The notes beneath the pieces are model-generated. The model was not told the origin of the DNA. It searched no databases and saw only the letters and a list, made by a program, of their open reading frames with translations. From contig NZ_JACRWE010000006.1 of assembly GCF_014323405.1 (NCBI RefSeq), positions 62,001 to 126,000 on the forward strand: DNA of 64,000 nt. Reading direction: 5' to 3'. The DNA comes from Romboutsia faecis. Its GTDB lineage: Bacteria; Bacillota; Clostridia; Peptostreptococcales; Peptostreptococcaceae. The position numbers and the translations under genes were made by a program. Below, piece by piece: positions 50,550-60,647 of this stretch (its first letter is position 1; each line of letters starts with the position of its first letter).

Positions 50550-52490
50550 TTATGCATATATATCCGAAAACTCTACCTCTGCTCCTACAACTACATAATT
50601 TTGATTTTTCTCATAGTAGCTCATCGATAATTCAGATTGTTTAATCATAGGTATTCTTACAATAAACCTACTTCCTTTATTTAATTCTGATTCTACACTA
50701 ATAGTTCCTCCATGAGCCTCAGTAAAATATTTAACTAATGATAAACCAATTCCGCTTCCCTCATTTTGCCTTATCATAATATCTTCAACTTGAGTAAACT
50801 TATCAAAAATTTTTGACATATATTCTTTAGATATACCTATTCCAGTATCGATAACTTCTATATTTAAATAACTATCATTAACCTTTACCATAGTTATTAT
50901 AGAACCATCATTTTTATTAAACTTTATACTATTTGATAATAAGTTTAACATCATTCTTTCAATCTTATCAGGATCTACTGACATAACAAGTTCTTCTATT
51001 TCAGTATCGAAAATCACATTAATATTCTTACTTTTAGCATACGGAATTATTGATGAAACTATATCTTCTAATAAACTTACTATTTCTATATTCACAGGTC
51101 TCATATCTATAAATCCTAAATCCATCTTTGCTACATCTATTATATTATTTGTAAGTCTTGTTAGTCTTAAACAATTTTGCTTAATAATTTTAATACTTGA
51201 TGTTAAATCAAATTCTTTATCTTTATTTTGTTTTTCTAATAACTGAATTACAGATATTATAACTGCTACTGGTGTCCTTAGTTCATGACTTATATTTGAT
51301 ATAAAATTATTTTGTGCCTTAATTGAACTTTCTGCAATTTCCTTAGCTTTAAATATACCTTCTGAATACATTCGTCTTTTCTTATTATTTATTATAAATA
51401 TTATAATTGTAACTACTAAACAAGCAACTATAATCGCTGCAGGAATTATAACAAGTTTGTGCTTACTCCAAAATGTCTCTGGTTTATTTATTATCTTAGA
51501 GTTTTTAGGCAAATACTTTTCTTTGATCTTATGCTTTTTTAGATGCTCATAATTGAATATATATTTATTTACTTCATCGTAGCTTACTAACTTAGACGTC
51601 GGCTCATTACCATTTATTATATCCATAGCAATTTCAGCACCCATTTTCCCTTGTTCATAGTGTGATGTCATATATCCACCAATTGTATCAAAATATAATT
51701 CATGCTTTAATGTACTAAATTTAGGTAAATCCACTTCTGCATCAAGGTAATCTTGAAGTTCAAATAACTCATTGTATGATATACTTGAATAACTATAAAT
51801 ATAAGTAAGTAAAATAATACTATTTTCATCTATTTTATCTATTTTCTTCTTAATTGTTTCAACTGTATCTTCCTCTTCATAAGAAATATGGCTAAAATTT
51901 AAATCTGGATAATAACTTTCTAATTTATAAAAATTATCTAAATCAATATTATTTTCCCTCGACTTAAAGTTTATAGCTACTACATTTTTATTTTTATATA
52001 ATTTATTAATCAAATCTAAATTCTTCTTCAGAGATATTCCTTCTTCAACACCATATGTATCATCATTATTTTTTATATATTCTATATTAGTTTTATTATT
52101 TACACCAAATGTAATTATGGGAATTCCTTTAAATAGCTCTTCTTTATGTTTTCTTATAAAATTTAATGCTGGATCATCTCCTATTAATATAGCATCATAT
52201 GTCTTATAATTATTTATTTTATATTTTATTAAATTATAAAAATTCAGCTCATTTTTGACACCATAAAAATTCCCTTGGTCTAAGTACTCTACTTGTAACT
52301 CTACACTGTCACCTAACACACTCTTTATACCATTTAACTGTTCATCAAAAAACTCAAATCTAGGACTATATGAATTTATATATAGTATATCCTTCTTGTC
52401 TACAGACTCAGACCATACTTCTTTTGGTATTAAAACTAAACATAATATAAGCATCAATTTAATTATGCTATGCTCACTTTTGCTCCCCAT
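50550..52490 (-). CDS. Sensor histidine kinase with ABC-type substrate-binding sensor domain
   Basis: The 646-residue protein has a signal anchor (about 9-27), an extracytoplasmic region resembling ABC-transporter substrate-binding proteins (DILYINSYSPRFEFFDEQLNGI, AILIGDDPALNFIRKH, GAEIAMDIINGNEP), a second span (about 346-368), HisKA with phospho-His in NFISNISHELRTPVAV, and a HATPase with DTGIGISKEYMSKIFDKF and GSGIGLSLVKYF. There is no receiver domain and no adjacent response regulator, so the partner is elsewhere. Proximity to the methyltransferase cluster is not proof of a link; terminators separate them. Confidence 0.88.
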   Translation of the reverse strand: MGSKSEHSIIKLMLILCLVLIPKEVWSESVDKKDILYINSYSPRFEFFDEQLNGIKSVLGDSVELQVEYLDQGNFYGVKNELNFYNLIKYKINNYKTYDAILIGDDPALNFIRKHKEELFKGIPIITFGVNNKTNIEYIKNNDDTYGVEEGISLKKNLDLINKLYKNKNVVAINFKSRENNIDLDNFYKLESYYPDLNFSHISYEEEDTVETIKKKIDKIDENSIILLTYIYSYSSISYNELFELQDYLDAEVDLPKFSTLKHELYFDTIGGYMTSHYEQGKMGAEIAMDIINGNEPTSKLVSYDEVNKYIFNYEHLKKHKIKEKYLPKNSKIINKPETFWSKHKLVIIPAAIIVACLVVTIIIFIINNKKRRMYSEGIFKAKEIAESSIKAQNNFISNISHELRTPVAVIISVIQLLEKQNKDKEFDLTSSIKIIKQNCLRLTRLTNNIIDVAKMDLGFIDMRPVNIEIVSLLEDIVSSIIPYAKSKNINVIFDTEIEELVMSVDPDKIERMMLNLLSNSIKFNKNDGSIITMVKVNDSYLNIEVIDTGIGISKEYMSKIFDKFTQVEDIMIRQNEGSGIGLSLVKYFTEAHGGTISVESELNKGSRFIVRIPMIKQSELSMSYYEKNQNYVVVGAEVEFSDIYA

Positions 52491-52648
52491 TTTAATGCTC
52501 CTTCTATGTGAAAAATATATGCCTATTATAGCATATACATTTATTTTTTCTAGACATTCGACAAAGTAAGTTAATTTTATACATAATTCTATTAGTTAAT
52601 TTTATATATGAGTTTCGATTAATGTAATTTTATATTTTGAGAAATAAA

Positions 52649-52680
52649 AAACTTCGCCCTAAATTAATAAAGCGAAATTT
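52649..52680 (-). terminator. Probable terminator of the dnaG-rpoD-trmK-nif3 operon
   Basis: AAACTTCGC (52649-52657) pairs with GCGAAATTT (52672-52680) with one mismatch and gives a T run on the minus strand about 30 nt past the nif3 stop. Confidence 0.65.
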
Positions 52681-52710
52681 CATTTATAAAAAATTAAGTT
52701 CTTCTTTTAT

Positions 52711-53808
52711 CTATAATATAGAAAACGGATTTATATTAAGACTACTTTTTATTACACTAATATCTTCAATATCATCTAAGAATCTCTTCATAACATCCTT
52801 AAATATATCTTCACTTTCAAAATGATTGCAATCAATAATACACATACCAGCATCTACTGCATCTTGTGCGTCATGATATTTTACATCTCCAGTAATAAGC
52901 ACATCAGCTCCAGACCTTTGAGCTTTCTTAGCCAGATCTGCACCAGAACCAGTTACTACAGCAACCTTCTTAATGTTAGCATCTAAATTTCCTACAACTC
53001 TTAAAGCATCCATATTAAGCTTTTCTTTTATCATCATCGAAAGCTCTTTTAAACTCATACTTTCTTTAAGTGATGCTATTCTTCCAAGACCTACTGAGTT
53101 TCCTTTATTCTCAAGCTTATATAAATCATATGCAACTTCTTCATATGGATGAGCTTTTACCATAGAATTTATTACTCCACCTAAAATTCTTTGTGGAACT
53201 ATTGTTTCTATTTTTACTTCATCAACTACTTCTAGTTTATCAAGTTCTCCTATAAATGGATTAGTTCCTTCTAAAGGTTTAAACGTTCCTTTTCCGTCTG
53301 TATTAAATGTACAGTCACTATAATTACCTATATGACCTGCTCCAGATTTACCTAATGCTTTTCTAACTTTATCTTCATGAGTTTTAGGAACATAAACCAC
53401 AATTTTATATAAAGTTTCAGTATTTGTTACATCTAATATCTTAGAATTCTCAAATCCCATAACTTCCATAAAATAATCATTTAATCCATCAAAAGCTATG
53501 TCAAAGTTAGTGTGCATTGAATAAACAGCTATATTATTTTTTATAAGTTTATGTATTAACTTTCCTTTAAAATCACTTGTAGTAATTTTTTTCATCTTGC
53601 CAAATATAAATGGATGATGAGTAACAATTAAATTTACATTGTTGTTTATTGCTTCTTCTACTATTGCTTCATTAGCTTCAAGGCATACTAGTACCTTGCT
53701 TATTTCTTCTTCAATATCTCCTACTAATAATCCAACATTATCCCAATCATAAGCTAAGTTAGTAGGGTATTTAGCTTCTATTGTCTTTATAAGGCTTTTT
53801 AATTTCAT
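52711..53808 (-). CDS. Nif3-like dinuclear metal-binding protein
   Basis: The 365-residue protein is the long bacterial Nif3 form (YqfO-type) with an inserted PII-like domain in the middle (TLYKIVVYVPKTHEDKVRKAL to KAHPYEEVAYDLYKLEN). Metal ligands are in NLIVTHHPFIFGKMK, YSMHTNFDIAFDGLNDY and the C-terminal IDCNHFESED. Relatives act as GTP cyclohydrolase I type 2 or remain of unknown function; a classical folE lies in this window, so the first role is not needed. It lies 27 nt after trmK. Confidence 0.92.
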   Translation of the reverse strand: MKLKSLIKTIEAKYPTNLAYDWDNVGLLVGDIEEEISKVLVCLEANEAIVEEAINNNVNLIVTHHPFIFGKMKKITTSDFKGKLIHKLIKNNIAVYSMHTNFDIAFDGLNDYFMEVMGFENSKILDVTNTETLYKIVVYVPKTHEDKVRKALGKSGAGHIGNYSDCTFNTDGKGTFKPLEGTNPFIGELDKLEVVDEVKIETIVPQRILGGVINSMVKAHPYEEVAYDLYKLENKGNSVGLGRIASLKESMSLKELSMMIKEKLNMDALRVVGNLDANIKKVAVVTGSGADLAKKAQRSGADVLITGDVKYHDAQDAVDAGMCIIDCNHFESEDIFKDVMKRFLDDIEDISVIKSSLNINPFSIL

Positions 53809-53835
53809 TTTATCAACCCCTTAAAAATTTATATA

Positions 53836-54531
53836 TTATATTAACTTCTTAAGCTTCTCTATTCTAGTCTTACTTTCATTTCTTTTTTTATCTATAGCAT
53901 CTCCGCTTTTACCTTCTAACTTTTCTATTACAGAGTTGTATTTATAGATTTTTTTATCTATAAATTCTTTAAGTAAAAGGTCATTATTTTCTATAAGCTT
54001 TGTTCCTACTTCATAATATATCTCATCTTCTACAACTGTATTTTTTCCAGTATATTTAGCTACTATTATTTCATAAACTCTAAAGTCTTCTTTTACTAAT
54101 ACTTCATCTAATATTTCATATCCATTATTTAATAAGTATTTTCTTAATTCTTCTTGAGCTTGCATTGGTTGAAGTATTAACTTTTCTACAGAATGAGATA
54201 CTTCTTTTTTAGCTTCTAGTAATTCGCTTATTAGTATTCCTCCCATTCCAGCTATTATAACTTCATCAACTTCTCCTTTATTAAGTACCTCTATTCCAGA
54301 ACCTAATCTTAAATCTGTTTTATCACTTAGTTTATTATGCCTAACTTCTTTACGTGCATTTTCTAGAGGTCCTTTATTTACATCTGCAAGTATTGCAAAT
54401 GGTACTGTTCCTTTGTTTAATAAATATACAGGTATATACCCGTGGTCTGTACCTATATCTGCTACTCTTTTTCCTTCACTAACTAATGATGCTATTTTTA
54501 ATAATCTATCTGTTAATTTCAATTTTTTCAT
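53836..54531 (-). CDS. trmK: tRNA (adenine-22 N1)-methyltransferase TrmK
   Basis: The 231-residue protein has the TrmK/YqfN SAM-binding pattern: LKLTDRLLKIASLVSEGKRVADIGTDHGYIPVYLL, FAILADVNKGPLENAR and EVIIAGMGGILISELLEA, with LQPMQAQEELRKYLLNNG. It methylates A22 of tRNA. It follows rpoD after the divergent small gene region, and precedes nif3, as usual in Firmicutes. Confidence 0.92.
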   Translation of the reverse strand: MKKLKLTDRLLKIASLVSEGKRVADIGTDHGYIPVYLLNKGTVPFAILADVNKGPLENARKEVRHNKLSDKTDLRLGSGIEVLNKGEVDEVIIAGMGGILISELLEAKKEVSHSVEKLILQPMQAQEELRKYLLNNGYEILDEVLVKEDFRVYEIIVAKYTGKNTVVEDEIYYEVGTKLIENNDLLLKEFIDKKIYKYNSVIEKLEGKSGDAIDKKRNESKTRIEKLKKLI

Positions 54532-54575
54532 CCTCTCATAAATTTATATAAAACTCCGAATACTATTATTGGGAG

Positions 54576-54773
54576 GTGTTAAATTTGCCTAGACAAAATC
54601 GACGTAAATCAAACTATAAGCCTCATTATAAATGGGGCGGTAATACAATGCTTTGGGCTAGTGAAACAGAACAAAATATAATTCAAAGCTCCCAAAATCA
54701 ATTAGAATCTGAATCTAAGGCAGACTTAGAAAAAGATATTAATTATGGTAAAAGAATTAATTATTTTCATTAG
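54576..54773 (+). CDS. Small basic hypothetical protein
   Basis: Start is TTG 54576 with GGGAGGTG 8 nt upstream; 65 residues starting with PRQNRRKSNYKPHYKWGG after the initiator. The N-terminal 20 residues are strongly basic, the rest polar and acidic. It lies on the opposite strand to the rpoD operon between rpoD and trmK and has its own terminator. No family was recognised; the good ribosome binding site and terminator support a real gene. Confidence 0.6.
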   Translation: MLNLPRQNRRKSNYKPHYKWGGNTMLWASETEQNIIQSSQNQLESESKADLEKDINYGKRINYFH

Positions 54774-54794
54774 TTTCTCACTAGCTTTAAATAT

Positions 54795-54828
54795 AAAAAT
54801 TCGCCTTAAAATTGTAAGGCGAATTTTT
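54795..54828. terminator. Bidirectional terminator between the small gene and rpoD
   Basis: AAAAATTCGCCTTA (54795-54808) and TAAGGCGAATTTTT (54815-54828) pair perfectly. In the minus direction it lies just after the rpoD stop, so trmK probably has its own promoter. Confidence 0.88.
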
Positions 54829-54842
54829 AGCATATATGAATT

Positions 54843-55997
54843 CTAATCTAAGTAATCTCTAAGCTTCTTAGATCTACTTGGATGTCTTAATTTACGTAAA
54901 GCCTTAGCTTCTATCTGTCTTATTCTTTCTCTAGTAACATCAAACTCTTTACCAACTTCTTCAAGAGTTCTTGCTCTTCCATCTTCAAGTCCAAATCTAA
55001 GTTTTAATACTTTTTGTTCTCTTTCATTTAATGAACCTAGAACTTCTTCTATTTGCTCTTTTAATAAAGAGTATGCTGCTGCTTCAGCAGGTGCAGGAGC
55101 ATCATCATCTGGTATGAAGTCTCCTAAATGACTATCTTCTTCTTCACCTATTGGTGTTTCAAGAGATACAGGATCTTGAGCTATCTTCATTATTTCTCTA
55201 ACTTTTTCTTCAGTCATTTCCATTTCTTTAGCTATTTCTTCAGGCTTTGGATCTCTTCCTAATTCTTGAAGTAATTGTCTAGATACTCTTATTAATTTAT
55301 TAATTGTTTCCACCATATGAACTGGTATTCTTATAGTTCTTGCTTGGTCAGCTATAGCACGAGTTATAGCCTGTCTTATCCACCATGTAGCATAAGTAGA
55401 AAATTTAAATCCTTTTTCATAGTCGAACTTTTCAACTGCCTTTATAAGACCTAGATTACCTTCTTGTATAAGATCTAGGAATAACATTCCTCTTCCTACA
55501 TATCTCTTAGCTATACTTACAACTAATCTTAAGTTTGCTTCTACTAATCTTTGCTTTGCAATTTCATCGCCTTCAAGCATTCTTTTTGCTAACTCAACTT
55601 CTTCATGTGGCTTTAGTAGAGGTATTTTACCTATTTCTTTTAAATACATTCTAACTGGGTCATCTATACTTATACCTTTTGGTAAAGATAAATCAATTGT
55701 TTCTAGTTCAATAGCTTCTTCTTTATCTATATCATCAGGATTTTCATCTATATTATCTAAACTTAAACTTTCTGCAACAGTAAAATCTATCTCAACCTTT
55801 TCCGATTTATCTTCTATAACTTCGATTCCTAAATTACCTAAAGTTTCATATAGATTTTCCACTTGGTCTTTATCTAACTCAGTCTCTGAGAAAGCTTCCA
55901 TTATTTCTGCAAGAGTAAGTGCGCCTTGCTTTTTACCTTTTTCTATTAAACTCTTTGCTGCGAATTTTTTTGATGGTTTTTTATTATTTTCAGTCAC
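54843..55997 (-). CDS. rpoD: Primary RNA polymerase sigma factor SigA/RpoD
   Basis: The 384-residue protein has region 1.1 ([17 protein letters not shown]), 1.2 ([17 protein letters not shown]), 2 ([57 protein letters not shown]), 3, and 4 with [41 protein letters not shown]. All are complete and typical of housekeeping sigma. It starts 15 nt after dnaG in the macromolecular-synthesis operon. Confidence 0.98.
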   Translation of the reverse strand: MTENNKKPSKKFAAKSLIEKGKKQGALTLAEIMEAFSETELDKDQVENLYETLGNLGIEVIEDKSEKVEIDFTVAESLSLDNIDENPDDIDKEEAIELETIDLSLPKGISIDDPVRMYLKEIGKIPLLKPHEEVELAKRMLEGDEIAKQRLVEANLRLVVSIAKRYVGRGMLFLDLIQEGNLGLIKAVEKFDYEKGFKFSTYATWWIRQAITRAIADQARTIRIPVHMVETINKLIRVSRQLLQELGRDPKPEEIAKEMEMTEEKVREIMKIAQDPVSLETPIGEEEDSHLGDFIPDDDAPAPAEAAAYSLLKEQIEEVLGSLNEREQKVLKLRFGLEDGRARTLEEVGKEFDVTRERIRQIEAKALRKLRHPSRSKKLRDYLD

Positions 55998-56012
55998 GCT
56001 CTTACCTCCCTT

Positions 56013-57824
56013 CTATAAGCTTTGTAGCATCTTTCTTATTTCAACAATTTTTAAAGCAATTTCCATAACTTTCACATCTACCTCTTTCAAGTCATCCTTA
56101 TTTTGTTTCTGAAGTTCAATATTTTTTTGCTCTTGTAACAGTATATTCATCTGTTCTTGGAGATTATTTTTCTTAAGATTTTTTACTATTTCATCTATAC
56201 TTTTTATATCATTCATATCTATGCTATCTAAAGATATTCTTTCCAAATCCTTTAAATATTCTTCGGATATGTTTAAACATTTAATTTTGTCAATAGTTAT
56301 TTTGTCCAATTCTCTATTTTTAATGATGTAATTTAAAATTTCTTTACTCTCATTTAATAAAAAATCTGACTCTTCTACCTTTAATAAGGTAATTTCTCTT
56401 ATTTTTTTATTTTCTAACAATAATTTTATAAGAGTTTCTTCAACAAGCTCTTTACCTTTTTTAATGGCTTTTGGCTTTTCAATTATTTTTTCGACTTTTT
56501 TATTTGCATATTTGTTATTTTGTTTGTTATATACCTTATTATAGTCTTTACCATAAACTTCTTTTTTTATAGACTCTGTGCTTATATTAATTTGCTTTGC
56601 TATATAATTTGTATAATAATCAACTTCAACTGGACTTTTAAGCTCTTTTATAATTTTTGATGCTTCTTTTGCGAACTTCACTCTTTCTTCATCTTTTTGT
56701 AAATTAAAACTTTTTTTAAGATGATCAATTCTGAATTTTATATAGTGAGTAGAATCACCAATTGCTTTTTTATATTCTTCTAGTCCATATTTTCTTACAA
56801 ATTCATCAGGATCTTTACAATCCTTTAAGTTTATAACCTTTACATTAATTCCTATCTTAGAAAGAATTTCTATAGCTCTTAAAGTTGCTTTAATACCCGC
56901 TTCATCAGAATCATAAGAAATAATTGCCGTATCTGCATATCTTTTTATTAAATTTCCCTGTTGTTCTGTCAGAGCTGTTCCAAGCGTTGCTACTACATTT
57001 CTTACACCATACTGGAAAAGTGATATTAAATCCATGTATCCTTCAACTAAAATAATAGTTCTATCTACTATATTCTTTCTTGAAAAGTTTAATCCATAAA
57101 GATTATATCTTTTATTAAATATTAATGAATCTGGTGAATTTAAGTATTTAGGTAAAGAATCATCTAATACCCTTCCTCCAAATCCTATTACATTTCCTCT
57201 ATAGTCAAATATAGGAAACATTACTCTATTTCTAAATCTATCATAATATTTATTACCTTCAGATTTATGATTTACTAAACCACATTGTACTAAATCCTGT
57301 TTGTCATATCCTTTAGATAATAAATAATCCATGAGCTCATTCCATGACTTTTGTGAGAAACCTAAACCAAACTTTTTAATAGTTTTGTCATCTAGTCCCC
57401 TTTTTCTTAAATAATCATAACCTGGATTTTTACCTTTTAGTAGGTTTGCGAAATAAAATCTAGCTGCCTCAAGATGTATATCCTGGTACTTTTTAGATTT
57501 TTCCATTCTTAGCTTATCTTCTTCATTCATATTGGTGTTTATTTCAATACCACATTTATTAGCTAATAATTTTACTGCATCAATAAAATCTAAATTTTCC
57601 ATTTTCATTACAAAGTTGATTACATCTCCACCTTCTCCACATCCAAAACACTTATATATCTGTTTAGATGAGCTTATATGGAATGATGGTGTCTTTTCTC
57701 CATGGAAAGGACATAAGCCCTTATAATTGCTTCCAGACTGTTTTATAGGCATATATTCTGATATCACATTAGCAATATCACATCTATTTTTAACTTCTTC
57801 AACTATATCTTTTATATCATTCAT
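56013..57824 (-). CDS. dnaG: DNA primase DnaG
   Basis: I start at ATG 57824 (GAAGGTGATAAT before it), 12 codons inside a longer frame whose ATG has no ribosome binding site; 603 residues. The CHC2 zinc finger is CPFHGEKTPSFHISSSKQIYKCFGCG. The TOPRIM domain has ILVEGYMDLISLFQYGVRNVVATLGTAL and ISYDSDEAGIKAT. The C-terminal DnaB-binding helices are rich in Gln and Lys. It primes chromosomal replication and precedes rpoD. Confidence 0.97.
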   Translation of the reverse strand: MNDIKDIVEEVKNRCDIANVISEYMPIKQSGSNYKGLCPFHGEKTPSFHISSSKQIYKCFGCGEGGDVINFVMKMENLDFIDAVKLLANKCGIEINTNMNEEDKLRMEKSKKYQDIHLEAARFYFANLLKGKNPGYDYLRKRGLDDKTIKKFGLGFSQKSWNELMDYLLSKGYDKQDLVQCGLVNHKSEGNKYYDRFRNRVMFPIFDYRGNVIGFGGRVLDDSLPKYLNSPDSLIFNKRYNLYGLNFSRKNIVDRTIILVEGYMDLISLFQYGVRNVVATLGTALTEQQGNLIKRYADTAIISYDSDEAGIKATLRAIEILSKIGINVKVINLKDCKDPDEFVRKYGLEEYKKAIGDSTHYIKFRIDHLKKSFNLQKDEERVKFAKEASKIIKELKSPVEVDYYTNYIAKQINISTESIKKEVYGKDYNKVYNKQNNKYANKKVEKIIEKPKAIKKGKELVEETLIKLLLENKKIREITLLKVEESDFLLNESKEILNYIIKNRELDKITIDKIKCLNISEEYLKDLERISLDSIDMNDIKSIDEIVKNLKKNNLQEQMNILLQEQKNIELQKQNKDDLKEVDVKVMEIALKIVEIRKMLQSL

Positions 57825-57974
57825 ATTATCACCTTCTGGTGTAATTTTTTTTATTAACATTACTATTTTACATTATATTGCAAAAAAGTCAAATACTCTT
57901 GTACAGATTTCGACTTTTTTTGTTAAAATCCTTCTTAAAATTAAGAATTTTTCTTATTTTTTTACAAAGTTTTT

Positions 57975-58028
57975 GATTATGTAATAAATATAAGTATTTT
58001 ATACTATAGATATATTTATTACATAATC
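57975..58028. repeat. Perfect 18-bp-arm inverted repeat upstream of dnaG
   Basis: GATTATGTAATAAATATA (57975-57992) and its exact complement (58011-58028) enclose 18 nt that contain ATACTATA. It lies 150-205 bp upstream of dnaG, inside a 300-bp intergenic region (57861-58160) with no gene. It is either a leader hairpin or an operator-like dyad; the extent is unusual. Confidence 0.7.
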
Positions 58029-58136
58029 ATTCAATCCTAAATTAATGTTGTTTTATTAATTTTACCTTATTTTTTTAAATTTAATCTTTATAATTATATT
58101 TCATAAAAAAAATTTCTAAACAGTATATTTTAAAAT

Positions 58137-58162
58137 AAAAAAGAGGCTAATTGCCTCTTTTT
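58137..58162 (-). terminator. Terminator of the folate/aromatic operon
   Basis: AAAAAAGAGGC (58137-58147) and GCCTCTTTTT (58153-58162), loop TAATT. Confidence 0.9.
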
Positions 58163-58973
58163 AAAAAATTTTTATATAATCTTTATTAGTTATATTTATA
58201 GATTTCATTAGATCTTCAAATTCATCAAAGTGAAGTGATTGCATACCATCTGATAAGGCTTCACTTGGATTTGGATGTACTTCTATCATTAAACCATCTG
58301 CTCCACAAGCCATAGCTGCAAGTGACATTGGTTTCACAAGGTATCTAACTCCTGTACCGTGACTTGGGTCTACTATAACTGGTAAGTTAGTTTCCTTTTG
58401 TATTATTGGTACTGCTGCTAAATCAAGTGTATTTCTAGTGTAATCGTTATAAGTTCTTATTCCTCTTTCACACATTATAATTTTATTATTACCTTCAACC
58501 GCTATATACTCTGCTGCTCCAATCCATTCACTTATTGTTGCAGCAATTCCTCTTTTTAACATAATAGGCTTATCTTGTTTTCCTATCTCAGTTAAAAGTG
58601 TAAAGTTTTGCATATTTCTAGAACCAATTTGAATTATATCACTTACTTCATATAATTTTTCTAAATCTCTTATATCCATAAGCTCAGTTATAACAGCTAG
58701 TCCAGTTTCTTCTTTTACAGCCTTTAAAATTTCAAGACCTTCCTCTTTTAATCCTTTAAATGAATTTGGTGATGTTCTAGGCTTAAAAGCCCCTCCTCTT
58801 AGAACATTTGCTCCTTGTGATTTAACAAATTTAGCAGTTTCTAAAAGTTGTTCATAACTTTCTATTGCGCAAGGTCCTGCCATTATAATTTTATCTTCTT
58901 TTACTACTAATTTTTTATCACATGTGTTGATTTCAATTTTATCATTGTCATTAAATAGTGTCTTTTTCATCAC
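58161..58973 (-). CDS. aroF: 3-deoxy-7-phosphoheptulonate synthase (DAHP synthase)
   Basis: The 270-residue enzyme condenses phosphoenolpyruvate and erythrose-4-phosphate, the first step to chorismate. It is the short type-I-beta form without chorismate mutase domain: [66 protein letters not shown] and [12 protein letters not shown]. It is the last gene of the p-aminobenzoate/folate operon, overlapping folK by 23 nt, which couples supply of chorismate to its use. Confidence 0.95.
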   Translation of the reverse strand: MMKKTLFNDNDKIEINTCDKKLVVKEDKIIMAGPCAIESYEQLLETAKFVKSQGANVLRGGAFKPRTSPNSFKGLKEEGLEILKAVKEETGLAVITELMDIRDLEKLYEVSDIIQIGSRNMQNFTLLTEIGKQDKPIMLKRGIAATISEWIGAAEYIAVEGNNKIIMCERGIRTYNDYTRNTLDLAAVPIIQKETNLPVIVDPSHGTGVRYLVKPMSLAAMACGADGLMIEVHPNPSEALSDGMQSLHFDEFEDLMKSINITNKDYIKIF

Positions 58974-59457
58974 CTGTAAACTCCTTTACTTCATCTCGTT
59001 CTTCTTTAGTTAGAGAGTTTAAATGTACATCTATAGTTTTACCATCAATAGAGAGTTTACTATTCAAATCTATAAGAGGTATTAATACAAATGCTCTTTC
59101 TTTTATTCTAGGATGAGGAATTAGTAAATTTTCATCACTTGATACTATATTGTTGAAAAATAATATATCTACATCTATAGTTCTTGGACCCCATCTTATA
59201 ATTCTTTTTCTATCTAGTTTTTGTTCTACCTCTTGGCATACGCTTAATAACTCGTATTCATTTAAGCTTGTATCAACCTCTAGACATACATTTAAAAAAT
59301 CTGCTTGTTCAGTGTATCCCCAAGCTTTCGTTTCATAAATTTTTGATTTTTTTGTTATATTAATTTTTTCATGATTATTTAAAAGCTCACATGCATCTGA
59401 TAGGTACTTAACTCTATCACCCATGTTAGTACCAAGACCTAAGTAACTTTTATTCAT
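58951..59457 (-). CDS. folK: 6-hydroxymethyl-7,8-dihydropterin pyrophosphokinase FolK
   Basis: The 168-residue protein has [16 protein letters not shown], the substrate segment [20 protein letters not shown] and the signature [19 protein letters not shown] with Mg-binding Asp pair, and [16 protein letters not shown]. It activates the pterin for FolP. It overlaps both folB (8 nt) and aroF. Confidence 0.96.
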   Translation of the reverse strand: MNKSYLGLGTNMGDRVKYLSDACELLNNHEKINITKKSKIYETKAWGYTEQADFLNVCLEVDTSLNEYELLSVCQEVEQKLDRKRIIRWGPRTIDVDILFFNNIVSSDENLLIPHPRIKERAFVLIPLIDLNSKLSIDGKTIDVHLNSLTKEERDEVKEFTGDEKDTI

Positions 59458-59815
59458 GTCTACCTCTCCTTATTTCTACACCAAAGTAGTCATAAATTCC
59501 ATTTACAGGTGCCTCAGGTTTTTTAACTCTAACCATTACTTCTTTTATAAGTACAAACTTATCTAATACTTCTTTAGCAATATTTTCAGCTAAAGCTTCT
59601 ATAAGATTAAATCTTCTGTTTTCAGTTATTTCTTTTACTACATCATAAACCTCTGCATAACTAACAGATTTATTCATATCATCGTTTATACCAGCTTCTT
59701 TTGTATCTACAAAAAGCTCCATATCTATAAAGAATTTTTGTCCTAAAACACTTTCTTCTTTTAAAACTCCGTGATATCCATAGAATCCTAAATTGCTTAA
59801 TAATATTTTATCCAT
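59450..59815 (-). CDS. folB: Dihydroneopterin aldolase FolB
   Basis: The 121-residue protein has the tunnelling-fold pattern: GFYGYHGVLKEESVLGQKFFIDMEL, SYAEVYDVVKEITENRRFNLIEALAENIA with the catalytic Glu, and RVKKPEAPVNGIYDYFGVEI with the conserved Lys. It converts dihydroneopterin to 6-hydroxymethyl-dihydropterin. It lies between folP (11 nt) and folK (overlap). Confidence 0.96.
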   Translation of the reverse strand: MDKILLSNLGFYGYHGVLKEESVLGQKFFIDMELFVDTKEAGINDDMNKSVSYAEVYDVVKEITENRRFNLIEALAENIAKEVLDKFVLIKEVMVRVKKPEAPVNGIYDYFGVEIRRGRHE

Positions 59816-59826
59816 AATTTTTAAAC

Positions 59827-60618
59827 CTACTTTCTATAAATAGCATCTGCCATTTTAGCTGCTTTTAAGTTTTCTTTTACGTCATGTACTCTAACTATAT
59901 CAACACCATCTCTAACTCCTAAAACTGTAGTTGCTATAGTTCCTTCTAATCTTTCTTTAGGTTCTACATTAAGTACATTGCCTATTACAGATTTTCTAGA
60001 TGTTCCAAGTAAAATAGGATAGCCTAAATCATTAAGCTCATTTAATCTTCTTAATACTTCTAAATTTTGTTCAAAAGTCTTTCCAAATCCTATTCCTGGG
60101 TCTAAAACAATTTTTTCATTTTTCACACCAGCTTCTAGAGCCATATCTATACTTTCTTTAAGTGACTCTTTCATACTTTCCATTATATCTTTATCATAAT
60201 TAGTTCCATCTTGATTATGCATTATACAAATATGTGCATCATATTTTGCAACAGTTTTTGCCATATCTTTATCTCTTTTTAATCCCCATACATCATTTAT
60301 CATTTCAACACCTAATTTTAAGGCTTCCTCAGCAACACTTGCTTTATAAGTATCTACTGATATAGGGATATTAATTTCTTTTTTAAGCTCTTTTATTACT
60401 GGTATTACTCTTTCTATTTCTTCATCAGCTTCAACATACTTATGACCAGGTCTTGTAGATTCACCACCAATATCTATAATATCAGCTCCATCTTCTATCA
60501 TTTTTCTAGCATGCTTTATAGCTACATCTATTTTATTAAAGTTACCTCCATCTGAAAAACTATCTGGAGTAACATTTAAAATTCCCATTATATAAGTTCT
60601 TTTACCATAATCAAACAT
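59827..60618 (-). CDS. folP: Dihydropteroate synthase FolP
   Basis: The 263-residue TIM barrel has both signatures: IMGILNVTPDSFSDGGNFNK and GADIIDIGGESTRPGHKYV, plus VDTYKASVAEEAL, IVLDPGIGFGKTFEQN and LLGTSRKSVIGNVL. It joins p-aminobenzoate to the pterin and is the sulfonamide target. No obvious resistance alteration can be judged from sequence alone. Confidence 0.97.
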   Translation of the reverse strand: MFDYGKRTYIMGILNVTPDSFSDGGNFNKIDVAIKHARKMIEDGADIIDIGGESTRPGHKYVEADEEIERVIPVIKELKKEINIPISVDTYKASVAEEALKLGVEMINDVWGLKRDKDMAKTVAKYDAHICIMHNQDGTNYDKDIMESMKESLKESIDMALEAGVKNEKIVLDPGIGFGKTFEQNLEVLRRLNELNDLGYPILLGTSRKSVIGNVLNVEPKERLEGTIATTVLGVRDGVDIVRVHDVKENLKAAKMADAIYRK

Positions 60619-60647
60619 GTCATTTATCTCCTAATTTATAAATTTTA

